A program made the position numbers and the translations under genes. The notes beneath the pieces are model-generated. The model searched no databases. It saw nothing but the letters and a program-made list of their open reading frames with translations, and was not told where the DNA came from. Shown piece by piece: positions 27,101 through 36,469 of a DNA stretch of 64,000 nt (positions within the stretch are counted from its first letter, which is position 1; every line of letters starts with the position of its first letter). The stretch covers positions 8,041,501-8,105,500 of the forward strand of contig WPIO01000012.1 of the NCBI GenBank assembly GCA_009760855.2, written 5' to 3'. This DNA is from Cristatella mucedo. Its lineage: Eukaryota; Bryozoa; Phylactolaemata; Cristatellidae.

Positions 27101-29346
27101 AGGTAAACACTGCTAATACAACACAGGTGACAGCTGCTAACACAGGTGACTGCTGTTAACACAGTGTATCGCAATGGTGAGCCGTGATGGCACACTAGGT
27201 AAGGCGGTTGCTTTCACGACCTCGGTCTCGAGGTTGTGGGTTCGATTCCTGCAGTGGGCGATTCTTTATCGCCACTGCAAGCGGTGGTGATAGCCGTAAA
27301 GGCTCTGTCGCTATACAAAAGAGGCTGTTTAATCAGCTAGGATTTATTTATTATTTAATGAAATGGAGACTACTCCACCGACAAAATGGGTTAGGCCAAA
27401 GTCAGGCTTTAGCCCACCTATATTCTGGATACATCCGTGTGCTGAGCTACTTGAGATCACATAAATACAGTAAATCTCAAAAGACAAGCACTAGCCTCTA
27501 CTCCAAGAATGCATTATATCCCGATGCCAATGTAAGACCCTCACATGCATACAAAGGAACCACATACATACATGCAGCACAGAGAGGCAACTGAGCACAT
27601 GCACACTTGCATGTGCTACTTAACACATACGAACACATACACAAAATGCACGAGGGTGGGGAATGAAAAGACTGCACACAACTCAAGGTAATGGCACAGG
27701 AAAAAACTCACTTTGTCCCACCGCAGAGCATTCCGGTACGCCTTGATGGCTTCATCGTATTTCCTATCAGACCGCTGGATCAAGCCGAATACATGCCAAC
27801 ACACATGGCTTTGCAAGTCGTTCCTTAGTCCGCGCCTGGCATGGTCGTAGGCTTCCTCCTTTTTGCCCATGCAGTTCAGGGTAAGCCCCTTCATAGCCAG
27901 AGTTTCTAAAAGGTTCAATCGTTTATCGAGTTATGTGGAATGACGTTGACTAAAGTTGGCAGATCACTTTTGCAAGCAAAATACTCACCTCCATGCTCTG
28001 CAAACTTGGGATTTGAGAGAATTTGACGTGCATACTTCAGCACATTTTTGTATTGCTTTTGCTCGTAACATTTCTAGAAAGAGTCATATATATCAGTGAT
28101 AGTGTCACACCATCAGCTATGGGAATTACACGTACAATCTAGATTTGGTTTGCACATTCCTGCATCAAGGAATCAAAACTTCTGCTACTGAAGGATTGAG
28201 CATACTTCGAGTTAAAGTATAACGACGAAAACAATAAGTGACAGCGATGTGCCACAGAACTATGGGTGACAGAGAAACAAGCCAATGTGACTGCATGTAC
28301 AACGACAATGGTACGGAAATCAAAATAACATAAAGACTTTGCGGTTTCTATGACGACCACAACGAATCGCCGGTTTGCTTAACGCGTCAGCACGTCGATG
28401 GATGCTCGTTGTGCGATAGATACTATTACTAGTCTCATTCTGACTAGGGTGTCCAGCAATGGCACCACTGTGCGATAACAGGGTTTAGCTAAAATACAAA
28501 CAATCACTGCTTTTTTAATATCACAACTGCAAAACACGGCTCACCTTCATCTATCACCTCTCAACACCGACGGCAAATGTTTGTGTGGCATTAACATAGC
28601 AGCACGATTGCTAAGATACCACTAAACCCTTGAGATGCGATTACCGAAACTGGCATCAATAAAACGGCCTTGCAACATATTGGCCTTGCAACATAGTGGC
28701 CTTGCAACATAGTGGCCTTGCAACATAGTGGCCTTGCAACATAGTGGCCTTGCAATCATGAAGGCAACTATGGAGGCCGCACAGGCTGAGCGGCCCACGG
28801 CTCGAAAACCTAACCACAAGTTTCGACACCCCTCCCCTCCCCCTCACTGCAGGTCATTCTGGTAAGGGCTCCGAATAAGATCGTGCAGCTATCTACGCTT
28901 CCTGAGTTCCTCACACAGAAAACTATAAAGTGCGCTGCAAGTCGAAAGCTATTGAGACTGCTGGCAAATATGGTCGTATTATATATGTCATGACATGCAT
29001 AAATGCTAATAAAACCACATAGTACTACATCGATCCACAGCGTCCATAAGTACTACATATACCGAAGGATCCTAGAAGATCGCGCATGAAATGCTTTAGG
29101 ATGCGGGCAGCGCTAAAGTGACACGGCAAAGCAATCACCAGTTCAGTTCGCAGCTGCTAGCAGGGGGGTGGATAGCGGAATCCGACTGCAGAATACCCCT
29201 CCCCTTAACCAGTTTCTCAACTATTCCCCCGGCAAGCCGCACAGACGCTAGTCACTACTGGAATCCGGCAGAACAGCATGAACACGTACCAGTATTTTCT
29301 TGAAAAGTGCATTCTCTTTTGGTGGTAGAGGGTCCTTCGTAGGCAT
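8885..29346 (-). CDS. NAA15: NAA15, NatA N-terminal acetyltransferase auxiliary subunit
   Basis: Twenty-one minus-strand coding exons: 29346-29290, 28073-27989, 27905-27712, 26088-26020, 23790-23656, 22538-22391, 19997-19878, 16729-16634, 15109-15003, 14912-14840, 14752-14580, 13529-13377, 13121-12993, 12300-12151, 11871-11808, 11575-11355, 11038-10930, 10814-10710, 10066-9794, 9323-9226, 9061-8885. All borders are GT-AG and all phases close, giving 911 aa (human 866). NAA15 binds the catalytic subunit NAA10 and anchors NatA at the ribosome, where it acetylates Ser, Ala, Thr, Gly, Val and Cys N-termini. The start gives [15 protein letters not shown] helices carry [33 protein letters not shown] and [16 protein letters not shown] Lys-rich helix ([15 protein letters not shown]) follows in exon 16, from residue 585. 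Exon 19 adds about 40 residues relative to the human protein. The gene is head-to-head with RAB33. NAA16 is a vertebrate duplicate, so NAA15 is the natural name. Confidence 0.97.
13655..13735 (+). mobile_element. SINE-B fragment in NAA15 intron
   Basis: It contains GTCGTGGGCTCAAGCCCTG and GGCATATGTGAAGCA, matching the middle of the second SINE type seen complete at 17626 and 24885. Both ends are missing or decayed. Confidence 0.6.
17528..17848 (+). mobile_element. tRNA-derived SINE-A split by a nested SINE-B
   Basis: The head at 17528-17625 has a pol III A-box-like TGGCACACTAGG and B-box-like GGTTCGAATCC. A second, different SINE (17626-17800: GAGCTGGTTTGGTCCAGC, GTGGGCTCGAGCC, AAGTTCTCTTGGGG) interrupts it. 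The SINE-A tail then resumes at about 17808-17848 (CTACACAAAAGAGGCTG, AATCAGCTAG). Comparison with the uninterrupted SINE-A at 27177 shows that the two halves belong together. It lies in the long NAA15 intron between exons 7 and 8. Confidence 0.8.
19140..19762 (+). mobile_element. LINE 3' end (CR1/L2-like reverse transcriptase tail)
   Basis: This is one of the best-preserved copies. It starts in a QNAAATLVC-like segment and runs through [44 protein letters not shown] and LKTHLF in slightly frameshifted frames, the conserved C-terminal end of CR1/L2-clade reverse transcriptases. A 3' UTR follows with GCAAATGTAAAGCGCCTAG, TTGAGTTCTCTGAGGGC and a TTATTATTATTG tail. It is 5' truncated, antisense to NAA15, and lies in the intron between exons 7 and 8. 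Confidence 0.85.
20332..20361. repeat. (GA)n microsatellite
   Basis: About fifteen perfect GA units in the NAA15 intron between exons 6 and 7. Confidence 0.9.
21090..21169. repeat. (CT)40 microsatellite
   Basis: Roughly 80 bp of uninterrupted CT dinucleotide, the longest perfect simple repeat in the window. It lies in the same NAA15 intron as the opposite-phase GA tract about 0.7 kb away, so the pre-mRNA could in principle fold the two together. Confidence 0.95.
21585..21740 (+). mobile_element. Diverged SINE-A copy
   Basis: It has the expected order: a decayed B box (GGTTATGGGCTCCACTCCTG), a GGCAATTC...GCTGCAAGC middle, and a TTGCTACAAAACAAAGACTGCTGAGTCAG tail. Each block is visibly related to the copy at 27177 but heavily mutated. 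Confidence 0.6.
24070..24600 (+). mobile_element. LINE 3' end, diverged copy
   Basis: A CTATTTCTCACCGGCCAAAGTGG-like block corresponds to the reverse transcriptase tail of the copy at 26260. Terms such as TACCACCTGCTCTTT and CTTGGAACTCACTCCAG follow, then GCATATGCAAAGTGC and an AT-rich end. It is frameshifted and 5' truncated, in the NAA15 intron between exons 4 and 5. Confidence 0.7.
24885..25045 (+). mobile_element. SINE-B copy
   Basis: It shares CTGGTTTGGTCCAGCA, CGACCAAGGTCT, GGCATATGTGAA and AAGATTAAGTTATCTTGGGG with the SINE nested at 17626. A B-box-like GGTTGAATCCC is present. It lies in the NAA15 intron between exons 4 and 5. Confidence 0.75.
26225..26905 (+). mobile_element. LINE 3' end (CR1/L2-like), good copy
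   Basis: An open stretch encodes [33 protein letters not shown] and [15 protein letters not shown], the C-terminal end of a CR1/L2-type reverse transcriptase. A shared 3' UTR follows, ending GCAAATGTAAAATGCCTAC, TTTGAGTTCTCTGAGGGC and a TTATTATTATT tail. It is 5' truncated, antisense to NAA15, and lies in the intron between exons 3 and 4. Confidence 0.85.
27045..27172. repeat. Imperfect short tandem repeats (GAGCA / ACACAGGTGAC)
   Basis: Units like GAGCATCACTGAGCAC, and further on CTAACACAGGTGAC, recur imperfectly just upstream of a SINE insertion. They probably arose by local slippage. Confidence 0.55.
27177..27345 (+). mobile_element. tRNA-derived SINE-A, reference-quality copy
   Basis: This is the cleanest copy. 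It has a tRNA-like head with A box TGGCACACTAGG and B box GGTTCGATTCC, a body of GGGCGATTCTTTATCGCCACTGC and GTGATAGCCGTAAAGGCTCT, then TACAAAAGAGGCTG and AATCAGCTAG and a TTTATTTATTATTTAA tail. The internal pol III promoter and short A/T-rich tail mark a tRNA-derived SINE rather than a functional tRNA; no cloverleaf acceptor pairing is evident. It lies in the NAA15 intron between exons 3 and 4. Confidence 0.85.
28666..28757. repeat. 16-bp minisatellite, six units
   Basis: The unit GGCCTTGCAACATAGT repeats head to tail from 28666. The first unit differs by one base and the last is diverged. It lies in NAA15 intron 1, about 0.55 kb inside the first coding exon. There are no spacers, so it is not a CRISPR array. 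Confidence 0.9.
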
Positions 29347-29717
29347 TCAAGAAATGGCCTACTATCAAGAAAACGAAAGAAACTATTTCTATGGGTTCAT
29401 CTGGCCTCGTGAGTGAGGAAATATGGCGGTACAAGTAGCGACCAGAGGCTTCGAACCGGCACGTCGTTAGGTACTTATTACACCCTTTACATAGAGTTAC
29501 CGCATAACTGATACTTTAAAAAATATTTATTGGTCCGATAGGAATTGTCGTGAGAAACCTCAATCAACCACTTCTGTCACGTGACAACTGGTACTCATGC
29601 CTTCCGACAGTGCGGCGCTGATTCTCACTGGGTTGTCAACAAAGACGCGCTGAGGCGCTGTCAGTCTGGCCCTGGCCGGGCGCACTTCGAACTGAAACAG
29701 TGGGCTATAATTGGACG
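29347..29717. promoter_or_regulatory. Bidirectional NAA15-RAB33 promoter region
   Basis: Only 371 bp separate the NAA15 start codon (minus, 29346) from the RAB33 start codon (plus, 29718), so both 5' UTRs and core promoters must fit here. A perfect 10-bp palindrome GTCACGTGAC (E-box, the type bound by USF and MITF/TFE factors) lies at 29576-29585. An inverted CCAAT box (ATTGG) lies at 29529-29533. The half nearest RAB33 is GC-rich. No TATA box is evident, which is typical of broad housekeeping promoters. Confidence 0.65.
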
Positions 29718-32700
29718 ATGGCTGAAAACCTAGGTCAGTCAGGAGCCTCATTTAGCCTTTCCGTTGGGGGTGAAATTGAAGTGGGGGGTGGTCAGAATTT
29801 CACTACTACAGCTGGCTCGGCCGCTGCCGACTCTGCTACTGCGGTCCCCACCCGAACGGCGGCGTTCTCACCCAATGCCTTGGCGAGTGCATCCGATTGC
29901 CCGGGACCTGTACAGGACATCCAGGATAAAGAGCCGAGGAAATTGAAGACTGTCGAGAAAAGAATCTTTAAAGTTATCGTCATCGGGGACTCGAATGTGG
30001 GCAAAACTTGCTTAACGTTTCGTTTTTGTGAGGGCAAGTTCCCCAAGAAAGTGGAAGCCACGATTGGCGTCGACTTTCGAGAGAAAGGTGTGGTAATCGG
30101 CGATGAAGAAATAAAGGTAATTGATTTTCTATTACGGTGCTATGACTAGTGCCCTTGATAAAGCACGTTACGAACTAAATGCTGTTCGGCTTCTGCGCGT
30201 AGTTGATGCTGTCGCTGAGTAGTTCTGCCCAATTCCTTTTAGATGGAGCAGCCCTGTTTTTACATGCGCGAGAGCGACAACTTGATGTCTTGCTCATTGT
30301 TCTCTAATTAGGGTCAGGGCTCTCTTTGTCCTGTAGCCGCTCTCGACTCGAGCTCCGTGGAGCCTGGCAGTTACTTGAGTGATGTTAGCAGTTTTCAACA
30401 ACCGAAAGTTTGGTGTGTCCTAGCTTTTAGTCCCAGTAGGCCATCCTGAGAGTTGAAAAAAATTGTGGTTCTCTTGTACTGTGATCCTGGTAGGCTTTTC
30501 TTGCACCACACTGTACCAGTCATGACTCACGTTATCTCGTGGAATCAAGAAAGCACCGAGCTTTTGACATAGATGTTTTTTATTATCACATTTTCAAGGG
30601 TGCTGCTTGGTTCCTTGCCGCACATGTACTTTTTGTTTGTGTAGCTGCTGAAACCTTAACTCCCTGTTGGTTCAAAATCCACCCAATGAACAGGTACAAT
30701 AACTTATCAAACTTTTAATGTGCGACTGGCAGTTTTTGTGCTGATGACATATTGCTGTAAAATATTATAGACCATGTGCTTCATGGGTTGCTTTAGAGAT
30801 CTTTCTGTTGTGTTTTCTCTTATAAAACCTTCTGCTCGATGCAGTCTAAACTGCATGAAGGCTTAACACCGGTCTTAACAAAAGTCTATTTCTTGTTTGC
30901 TTTTAATATAATTTAAAGTGATCATTTCTGGGATCGAAGGTCAGTCTAAGCAATCTTTGGAAAACATACTCTAAAAGCTGTCTTATAAGTACTTGCATTG
31001 TATTTGAAGGTAAGGACACAGCATCCCCCTAGCATTTTCCAAACGAGGGGTATCGGCAATTTGGGTACGCAGTCTCTGCCTGCTGCATTTATACTTTGGA
31101 TGATTAGTACGTTTAATTTTTTCTCATAGTCGTGATGTTCTGTGATGGTGTTGGGTGCCAACTTTATTTCCTGACCTTGCTAGTTTGGTATATGTTCTTG
31201 CAAGTTTGGCTAAAAAAAATTGATCACATAAATGCAGCTTAATCCCATCTTGAACATGATCATGATCAAGGTATGACTTGGGAAAATCATAGCCAAGTTC
31301 CAGGTTGCTCTGTGGCTTTTTAGTCAAGCATTGGCTCCTTGACACGCTGCTGTGATTAAACAACAAAGAAAAAAGTGTGTTTAATGTCACGGTTTGTTTT
31401 GGTCTGTTCACTGTTACCTTTCGCCTGACTTGACAATCGAATTGCCTGCTGGTACCTGCCAGTACCCGGCTGGCTTGCTTGTAACTCACAACTGGCTGTC
31501 GGGTGAGCTGCTTTTGTTGTGCGAGCTGTCTTAGCCAGGGTACTATTTAGCCCTGGGGTAAGGTGCTCATTCTTCATGACCAAGGTCGTAGGTTTGAGTC
31601 CTGCAGTTCGCAATTCTTTATTGCCTACTGCAAGTGGTGGTGATTGCCAATAAGGCTCTTCTGCTGCTATGTAAATAAGGCTGTTGAATCAGATTACCTT
31701 TAAATTGTAACTCGAGCTGCTCATTCAGGGTTAATTCCTGCTATTCTCCTCGGGGAGCTCACTACCTTGGATGCAGCATGGGCTTTTCCTAAAAGAGGCT
31801 GCATTTAGCCTGCTGGGCAGAAGGCAACTAGCTTGTTGGTCCTGAATAATCCATCCTGTTAACTAACCTGGATATCTGGCAGTGTGTATTATGGTTCTGC
31901 TGCCTGCTAAATTTGGCATGTATTTTAATGTGCACCGATGTGGGTTTTTAAAGTCTGTCTGCATGCTCACATGCACCTGCATTTGTGACTATCCAAGCAC
32001 ATCCTCGTGTATAGTGTGCCTCCATGTATATCAATCATGTATATGCAAGCGTACATCACGAGCCAGCGGGAGGAACTGCCTCGCCTCACCTGTTTGCCAT
32101 AGATTCCGGCTTTTGTCTGGTGATGCGTTGGCATATCATCTGCTGACACAGTTTGTGCGCTGTTGTCAGCTTCAGCTATGGGACACGGCTGGACAGGAGC
32201 GCTTCCGGAAGAGCATGGTACCTCACTACTATCGGAACGTGCATGCTGTGGTGTTTGTCTATGACATGACGAAGCGCTCGACCTTCCTCAACCTCGGGCA
32301 GTGGGTTGCCGAGTGTGACAGGTTCGACCTTTCTTCGGCGGTTCCTCGCATCCTAATCGGTATGGGCACGGAACCAAGTTGCTGGATTGCTATATGTTCA
32401 TTCGATGGCTCCAGCCTATCTGTCAGATATACTACCCCATCAGGCCAAGCATCGTACCACCCGCTTTTCGGAATCCAACAGTCTAGAAATACCTCATACA
32501 AACTTTAAATCCTTTGGAGACCGTGCATTTAGTTCATATGCTCCCAAAGCCTGGAACTCACTCCCGACTTGCGTCAGAACATCTCTGGACTTGACCACAT
32601 TTAAAAAGAACTTAAAAACACACCTATTTAGGATAGCATTTAGTGGGTCCCTATGATTCGTCCTTGATGTGCTCATGCGTGCTGACACTGTGTATGCTGC

Positions 32701-34858
32701 CACTAAGCACATTTGCATGCTGACCCTGTGCATGTCACCCCTAACCAAATTATTCATTTCGTTTGTTTTTCAAGCATGATTTTACTTACCATTCAATTTC
32801 ATTTCACTTTACAGCAAATGTAAAGCGCCTAGAGAGAGATTACGTTCTCTGAGGGCGCTTTATCAAGTGAATTATTATTATTATTATGTTGTTGTTTTTT
32901 CTGCTATGCCAGAGGACATGGAGTGCTAGCACAAAGGCTTAGCACATCCGAGTGATCAATATATTACCTTAAATAATTCAGCGTTTTATGGACTGCTCAC
33001 CAACAAAAATTCACCAAAGCATGGGATTCACGTGAGTTAGCAATATTAATGACAAATCCTGCGTCCAAAGCATAGGATTCACATGAGTTAGCAATATTAA
33101 TGACAAATCCTGTGTGTTACCATCTTAGATTTCTTTCCGTGTCCAAAAAAATGCAAAATGATCCTGTTTTGCAATATTTTACGTTATGCCTGTATTCTAA
33201 TGTAGTTGTTATTTGTTGAAGAATAACATTGTGTAGAACCACCAAAGCACTGCATAAGATTTACTGGATGAACCGAGTATCCCCCTCTCTCAAAATGCAT
33301 TTCAACAATCGTATGTGGGGGGTTCAGTAGTCATGAGTGGGTTTTAAGCTTGCTTTTTTAAGCATGTACAACCATATACCTAATCGTTCGAAATGATGCA
33401 CGAAATTGATAATTGCTCTCGAAGGAAAAACCAACCAACAGTGTTTGCTGATTAGCAAGATATTAAAGTGTTTTTTTAATTACTTCCTAGTTCTTAACTT
33501 TCTCATTTTGCCACATGGATTACTATTTGAATTACCTTCTCCTGACCTCGCTGGAAACTGTTTATTGCAATCAGATCACCTTGGTTTTTTCATCAGGTGT
33601 TTATCGAGACTTCTAAAACATTTTTATGCGGTTTCACTGCTCTCATTTTAATCGGAAAGCATAGTTAGCTAATTTCTAGCTCTAACTGCACTATCGATTT
33701 TTTGGATATATTTTCGAACCTGGTTTGACCTATGACTGCATTAAACCGGTTGTCTTTAGCCTTGAACTTACCAAAATAAGCACCAGACAGTCGTTTAGAA
33801 GCATTTTCAAAGAAGGGAGCAATTATAGCAATCCTTCGAAAACCGCAGCTGTTTCCGAACCTACAAGCAACCATCAAAAAAAAACGTTTATCTTGCATGT
33901 TCATGCCTAGTGGGCTAACCTAAGGGAGATCATTCACTCTGCAGAATTGATTTCTTCCTCATGTTAGTCCTACCTTGTAGTATTTTTTGGCCTTGGTTTT
34001 CGTAAAACTGTAATGCTTGAGATTTGTGTTGAATCCCGGGACGTGCAAATTTTTTTTGCCAGCACTGTATGTCAGCACAGTGTGAACCTGCTGTAGTGGT
34101 CAATTATACAATCATATATGTGCCTGCAGTTGTACTATAGCTTTGCTGTAACATGACCTCAGGTCAGACTAGAGTACTTGCTAGGCTGTATGTGGCCTAA
34201 ACGTAAAAGTTTGCCGACCTGTCTAAAAATGTTTGGACAATTCTAGCCAGAGCACTCGAATGTAGCCAAGCTAGTCTTTCTCGCGACCTGATGCAGGAGA
34301 TCGTTGCAACTGTGACATGCTGCAGTAGCATCACCGAAATACTCAATGCAGCATTATATGTGTTAATAAAGCCTCACAATGTTGTAAGCTTGGATGTCCT
34401 CGGCTGGATATAAACTCTGATTGATATTGCCATTGGCTGTCAATTAGTCAACCATGCAACAGCTCAGTGGTTGAATGTCTATGTGCCATATATTGTATCA
34501 TTGAGTGTTATCCCTTCATCTAGCTGGCTTGCTGTGATGTACATATTTTTCAGGAAACAAGTGCGATATGCCTGACCAGATTCAGGTACCTACACACGAA
34601 GCTCAACGCTTTGCAGATACTCACCACATGCCGCTCTTCGAAACCTCAGCCAGAGCTGACGACAAGAACGACCATGTCGAGGCAATTTTTATGACCTTGG
34701 CACACAAGCTGAAGACCTCTCAGCCACTGATGTCTCAGCTGGCTCACGGGAGCTTCAGCCAGTCGGCAAGTCGTTCGTCGGCATACGGTAGCAGCACCAT
34801 TCGTGTCCAACATTACGATACCATCGGCCAAGACTCGGGTGATGGGTGCAGATGCTGA
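29718..34858 (+). CDS. RAB33: RAB33, Golgi/autophagy Rab GTPase
   Basis: Three coding exons (29718-30116, 32170-32359, 34554-34858) give 297 aa with all phases consistent. The G motifs are complete: P-loop GDSNVGKT at 90-97, switch I ATIGVDF at 114-120, WDTAGQE at 137-143, GNKCD at 197-201 and ETSAR at 226-230. The C-terminus CRC is a CXC double-prenylation site. The motifs [23 protein letters not shown] and [14 protein letters not shown] identify RAB33, whose vertebrate members act in retrograde Golgi transport and recruit ATG16L1 in autophagy. The ATG at 29718 has a good context (ACGATGG) and gives MAEN, like MAEE in human RAB33B. The N-terminus ahead of the G domain is about 80 residues, longer than in human RAB33B (229 aa in total), low in complexity and rich in Ala, Ser and Gly. 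The gene is head-to-head with NAA15. Confidence 0.96.
31535..31692 (+). mobile_element. SINE-A-like copy in RAB33 intron 1
   Basis: It carries GGTAAGGTGCTCATTCTTCATGACC, a B box GGTTTGAGTCC, TTTATTGCC...CTGCAAG, GGTGATTGCC and AAGGCTCTTCTGC, and ends with AAATAAGGCTGTTGAATCAG. The head differs from the 27177 copy and matches the 35808 and 54005 copies, which suggests a subfamily. Confidence 0.75.
32385..32887 (+). mobile_element. LINE 3' end in RAB33 intron 2
   Basis: It begins within the [20 protein letters not shown] segment and continues through [20 protein letters not shown] and [16 protein letters not shown] with almost intact coding, so this is a relatively young copy. The 3' UTR ends GCAAATGTAAAGCGCCTAG, TTACGTTCTCTGAGGGC and TTATTATTATTATG. 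It starts only about 25 bases after the 5' splice site of RAB33 exon 2. Confidence 0.88.
32965..34060 (+). repeat. Unclassified dispersed repeat, copy 1
   Basis: The first of three copies of a roughly 1.1-kb non-coding repeat (others at 43555 and 46800). Shared blocks in the same order include GAGTTAGCAATATTAATG, a TTTTGCAATA box, AAAATGCATTTCAACAATCG, AGCATGTACAACCATA, a CTTCGAAAACCGCAGCTGTT block and TTTGGCCTTGG near the end. No open frame is conserved between copies. This copy has an internal tandem duplication of about 51 bp at 33014-33115. It lies in RAB33 intron 2 directly after the LINE tail. Confidence 0.75.
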
Positions 34859-36469
34859 ACCACCCAACTCGACTAGTAGAGCATTGCATTTCCCCAAAGG
34901 GTGAGGCATTTGCCCGTGCGTCATTCTAATTTTGGCTATCCTCAATGTGTATCTGTCAATGTGTGTGTACACGTACACACGTATGCCTGTGTGCCTCTTC
35001 TCAAAAGTCGTGTTCCACTGCTAGATTTGAATGAATTTGTCAAATGGAGCCAGAGATCCAAGCGAAGCCACAGGATCCATGACCACTTCAGCCACTGTCT
35101 CGAGTAGTTGGTGCATTGCCCGTTTTAAAACGGAAAAATGCCACGTGGTTGCTATGGGGTTACGATATTTAAACCGGAAGTTTTAAGGGTCTATTAAGTT
35201 CTCACTTTGGTAGATGCCTTTCTCAGTACGAGCTATCGTTCACAATTTTTTTCACTTTCAATTTGTTTCACAATTTTGGTTCACAATCGTTGGGGGCGTG
35301 AGGGACGGTTTTCCTGACCTTCGGAAAATAGCCAGCTTCTTCTGACTCATTTTCGTGCTAAGTTCAACCTGGGATGTAACAGTAAAGGTAAAGGACAGCA
35401 GAAAAAAGCCTCATTAACATAGCATCGGAGACCCTTAGCAGCTATGTCCCCCGCAGTGGATCGACATCACCACAAAAGGATTACTGCAGGCCTGACAATC
35501 GCTCAGCCTTGTAGCAGGGAGCTACAATCTGACTAAACTTAAAGCTAGCTAACCATGGTCAGGTCGCCCAAGTAACTTGCTAGTGTAACCTGAATATCGT
35601 GTACTGGTGAGCAACACTCTTGTTCAAATCTATTTAATTCCTGCCAATCACTTCTGCATACCAAGCATGTCAACACCTTTATAAAAGCCTATTTTATAGC
35701 CTCCATTGGTAGTAGCAAATGATTAACAGGATTTTGGCTGCATTAGCCTACTTTCGTAGTATGTTTTGACGTTCTCATGGTTCTTTCTTCCTTTTGCTCC
35801 TGAGTCTTAGCCCAAGTGTAAGGCTCTTGCTCTTCACCACCCAGGTCATGGGTTCGAGTCCTTCGGTGGGTCATCCTTTATTGCCCACTGCAAGCGATGG
35901 TAATAGTCGTTGAGGCTCTTCTGCCACTGTACAAATGAGCCTGTTGAATCTGCTAACCTTTTACTTTCGTTTCAGGCTCATCACAGTATGTTTTGTGCCA
36001 AAGTCGTGTTTCGAATACCCTCATTTGTCCTCAGTTGGTCGTATGGCAGCCGGATCAGTGGACAAATGGATTTTGTATGCTAGCTGTGAAAAGTAAATGG
36101 CATTGGCGTTGTTCGTCGCGTTTTGAAACTTTCAATCGCAGTCTACCGTGTCGATGATGAACTCCTCAAGACGATGAGGGCTGCGGGCATGCAAAATACC
36201 ATGTGCTTTGTTGTGACTGCCCTATTGCTTTCTTCAACACACACATCCGTTGATCATTCGTTGCTCAACCACATGCATCGGAAATGCATGTTGCTGCTTA
36301 AGTGTTGCCAAATGCCACTTGCTTAGAGCATACGATCGGCATGTGATTGTCATGTGCAGACGCATACAAGCTTTGAGCGATTTATTACTTCCGGCTTGCG
36401 GTCTGTTATTCTGGCGGCTAGTCCACGACTAAGTCATGTGCGGTATATAATTTTATTATTTTTAATAAA
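34859..36469 (+). other. RAB33 3' UTR with candidate poly(A) signal
   Basis: AATAAA at 36464-36469 lies about 1.6 kb after the RAB33 stop and is the first good plus-strand signal I see, so this stretch is the probable 3' UTR. A SINE (35808-35960) would lie inside it. No other coding content was recognised. Confidence 0.45.
35808..35960 (+). mobile_element. SINE-A-like copy in RAB33 3' flank
   Basis: It has GTAAGGCTCTTGCTCTTCACCACC, B box GGTTCGAGTCC, TCATCCTTTATTGCCCACTGCAAGC, GAGGCTCTTCTGCCACTGTAC and a GAGCCTGTTGAATC end. Sequence agreement with the copies at 31535 and 54005 is good. Confidence 0.78.

Noticed and set aside
28666-28757. CRISPR-like repeat
   Set aside because: The 16-bp units are contiguous with no spacers and lie in a eukaryotic intron.
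31882-32508. 208-codon plus-strand open frame as one gene
   Set aside because: Only 32170-32359 is real coding (RAB33 exon 2); the start is intron and the end is LINE sequence.
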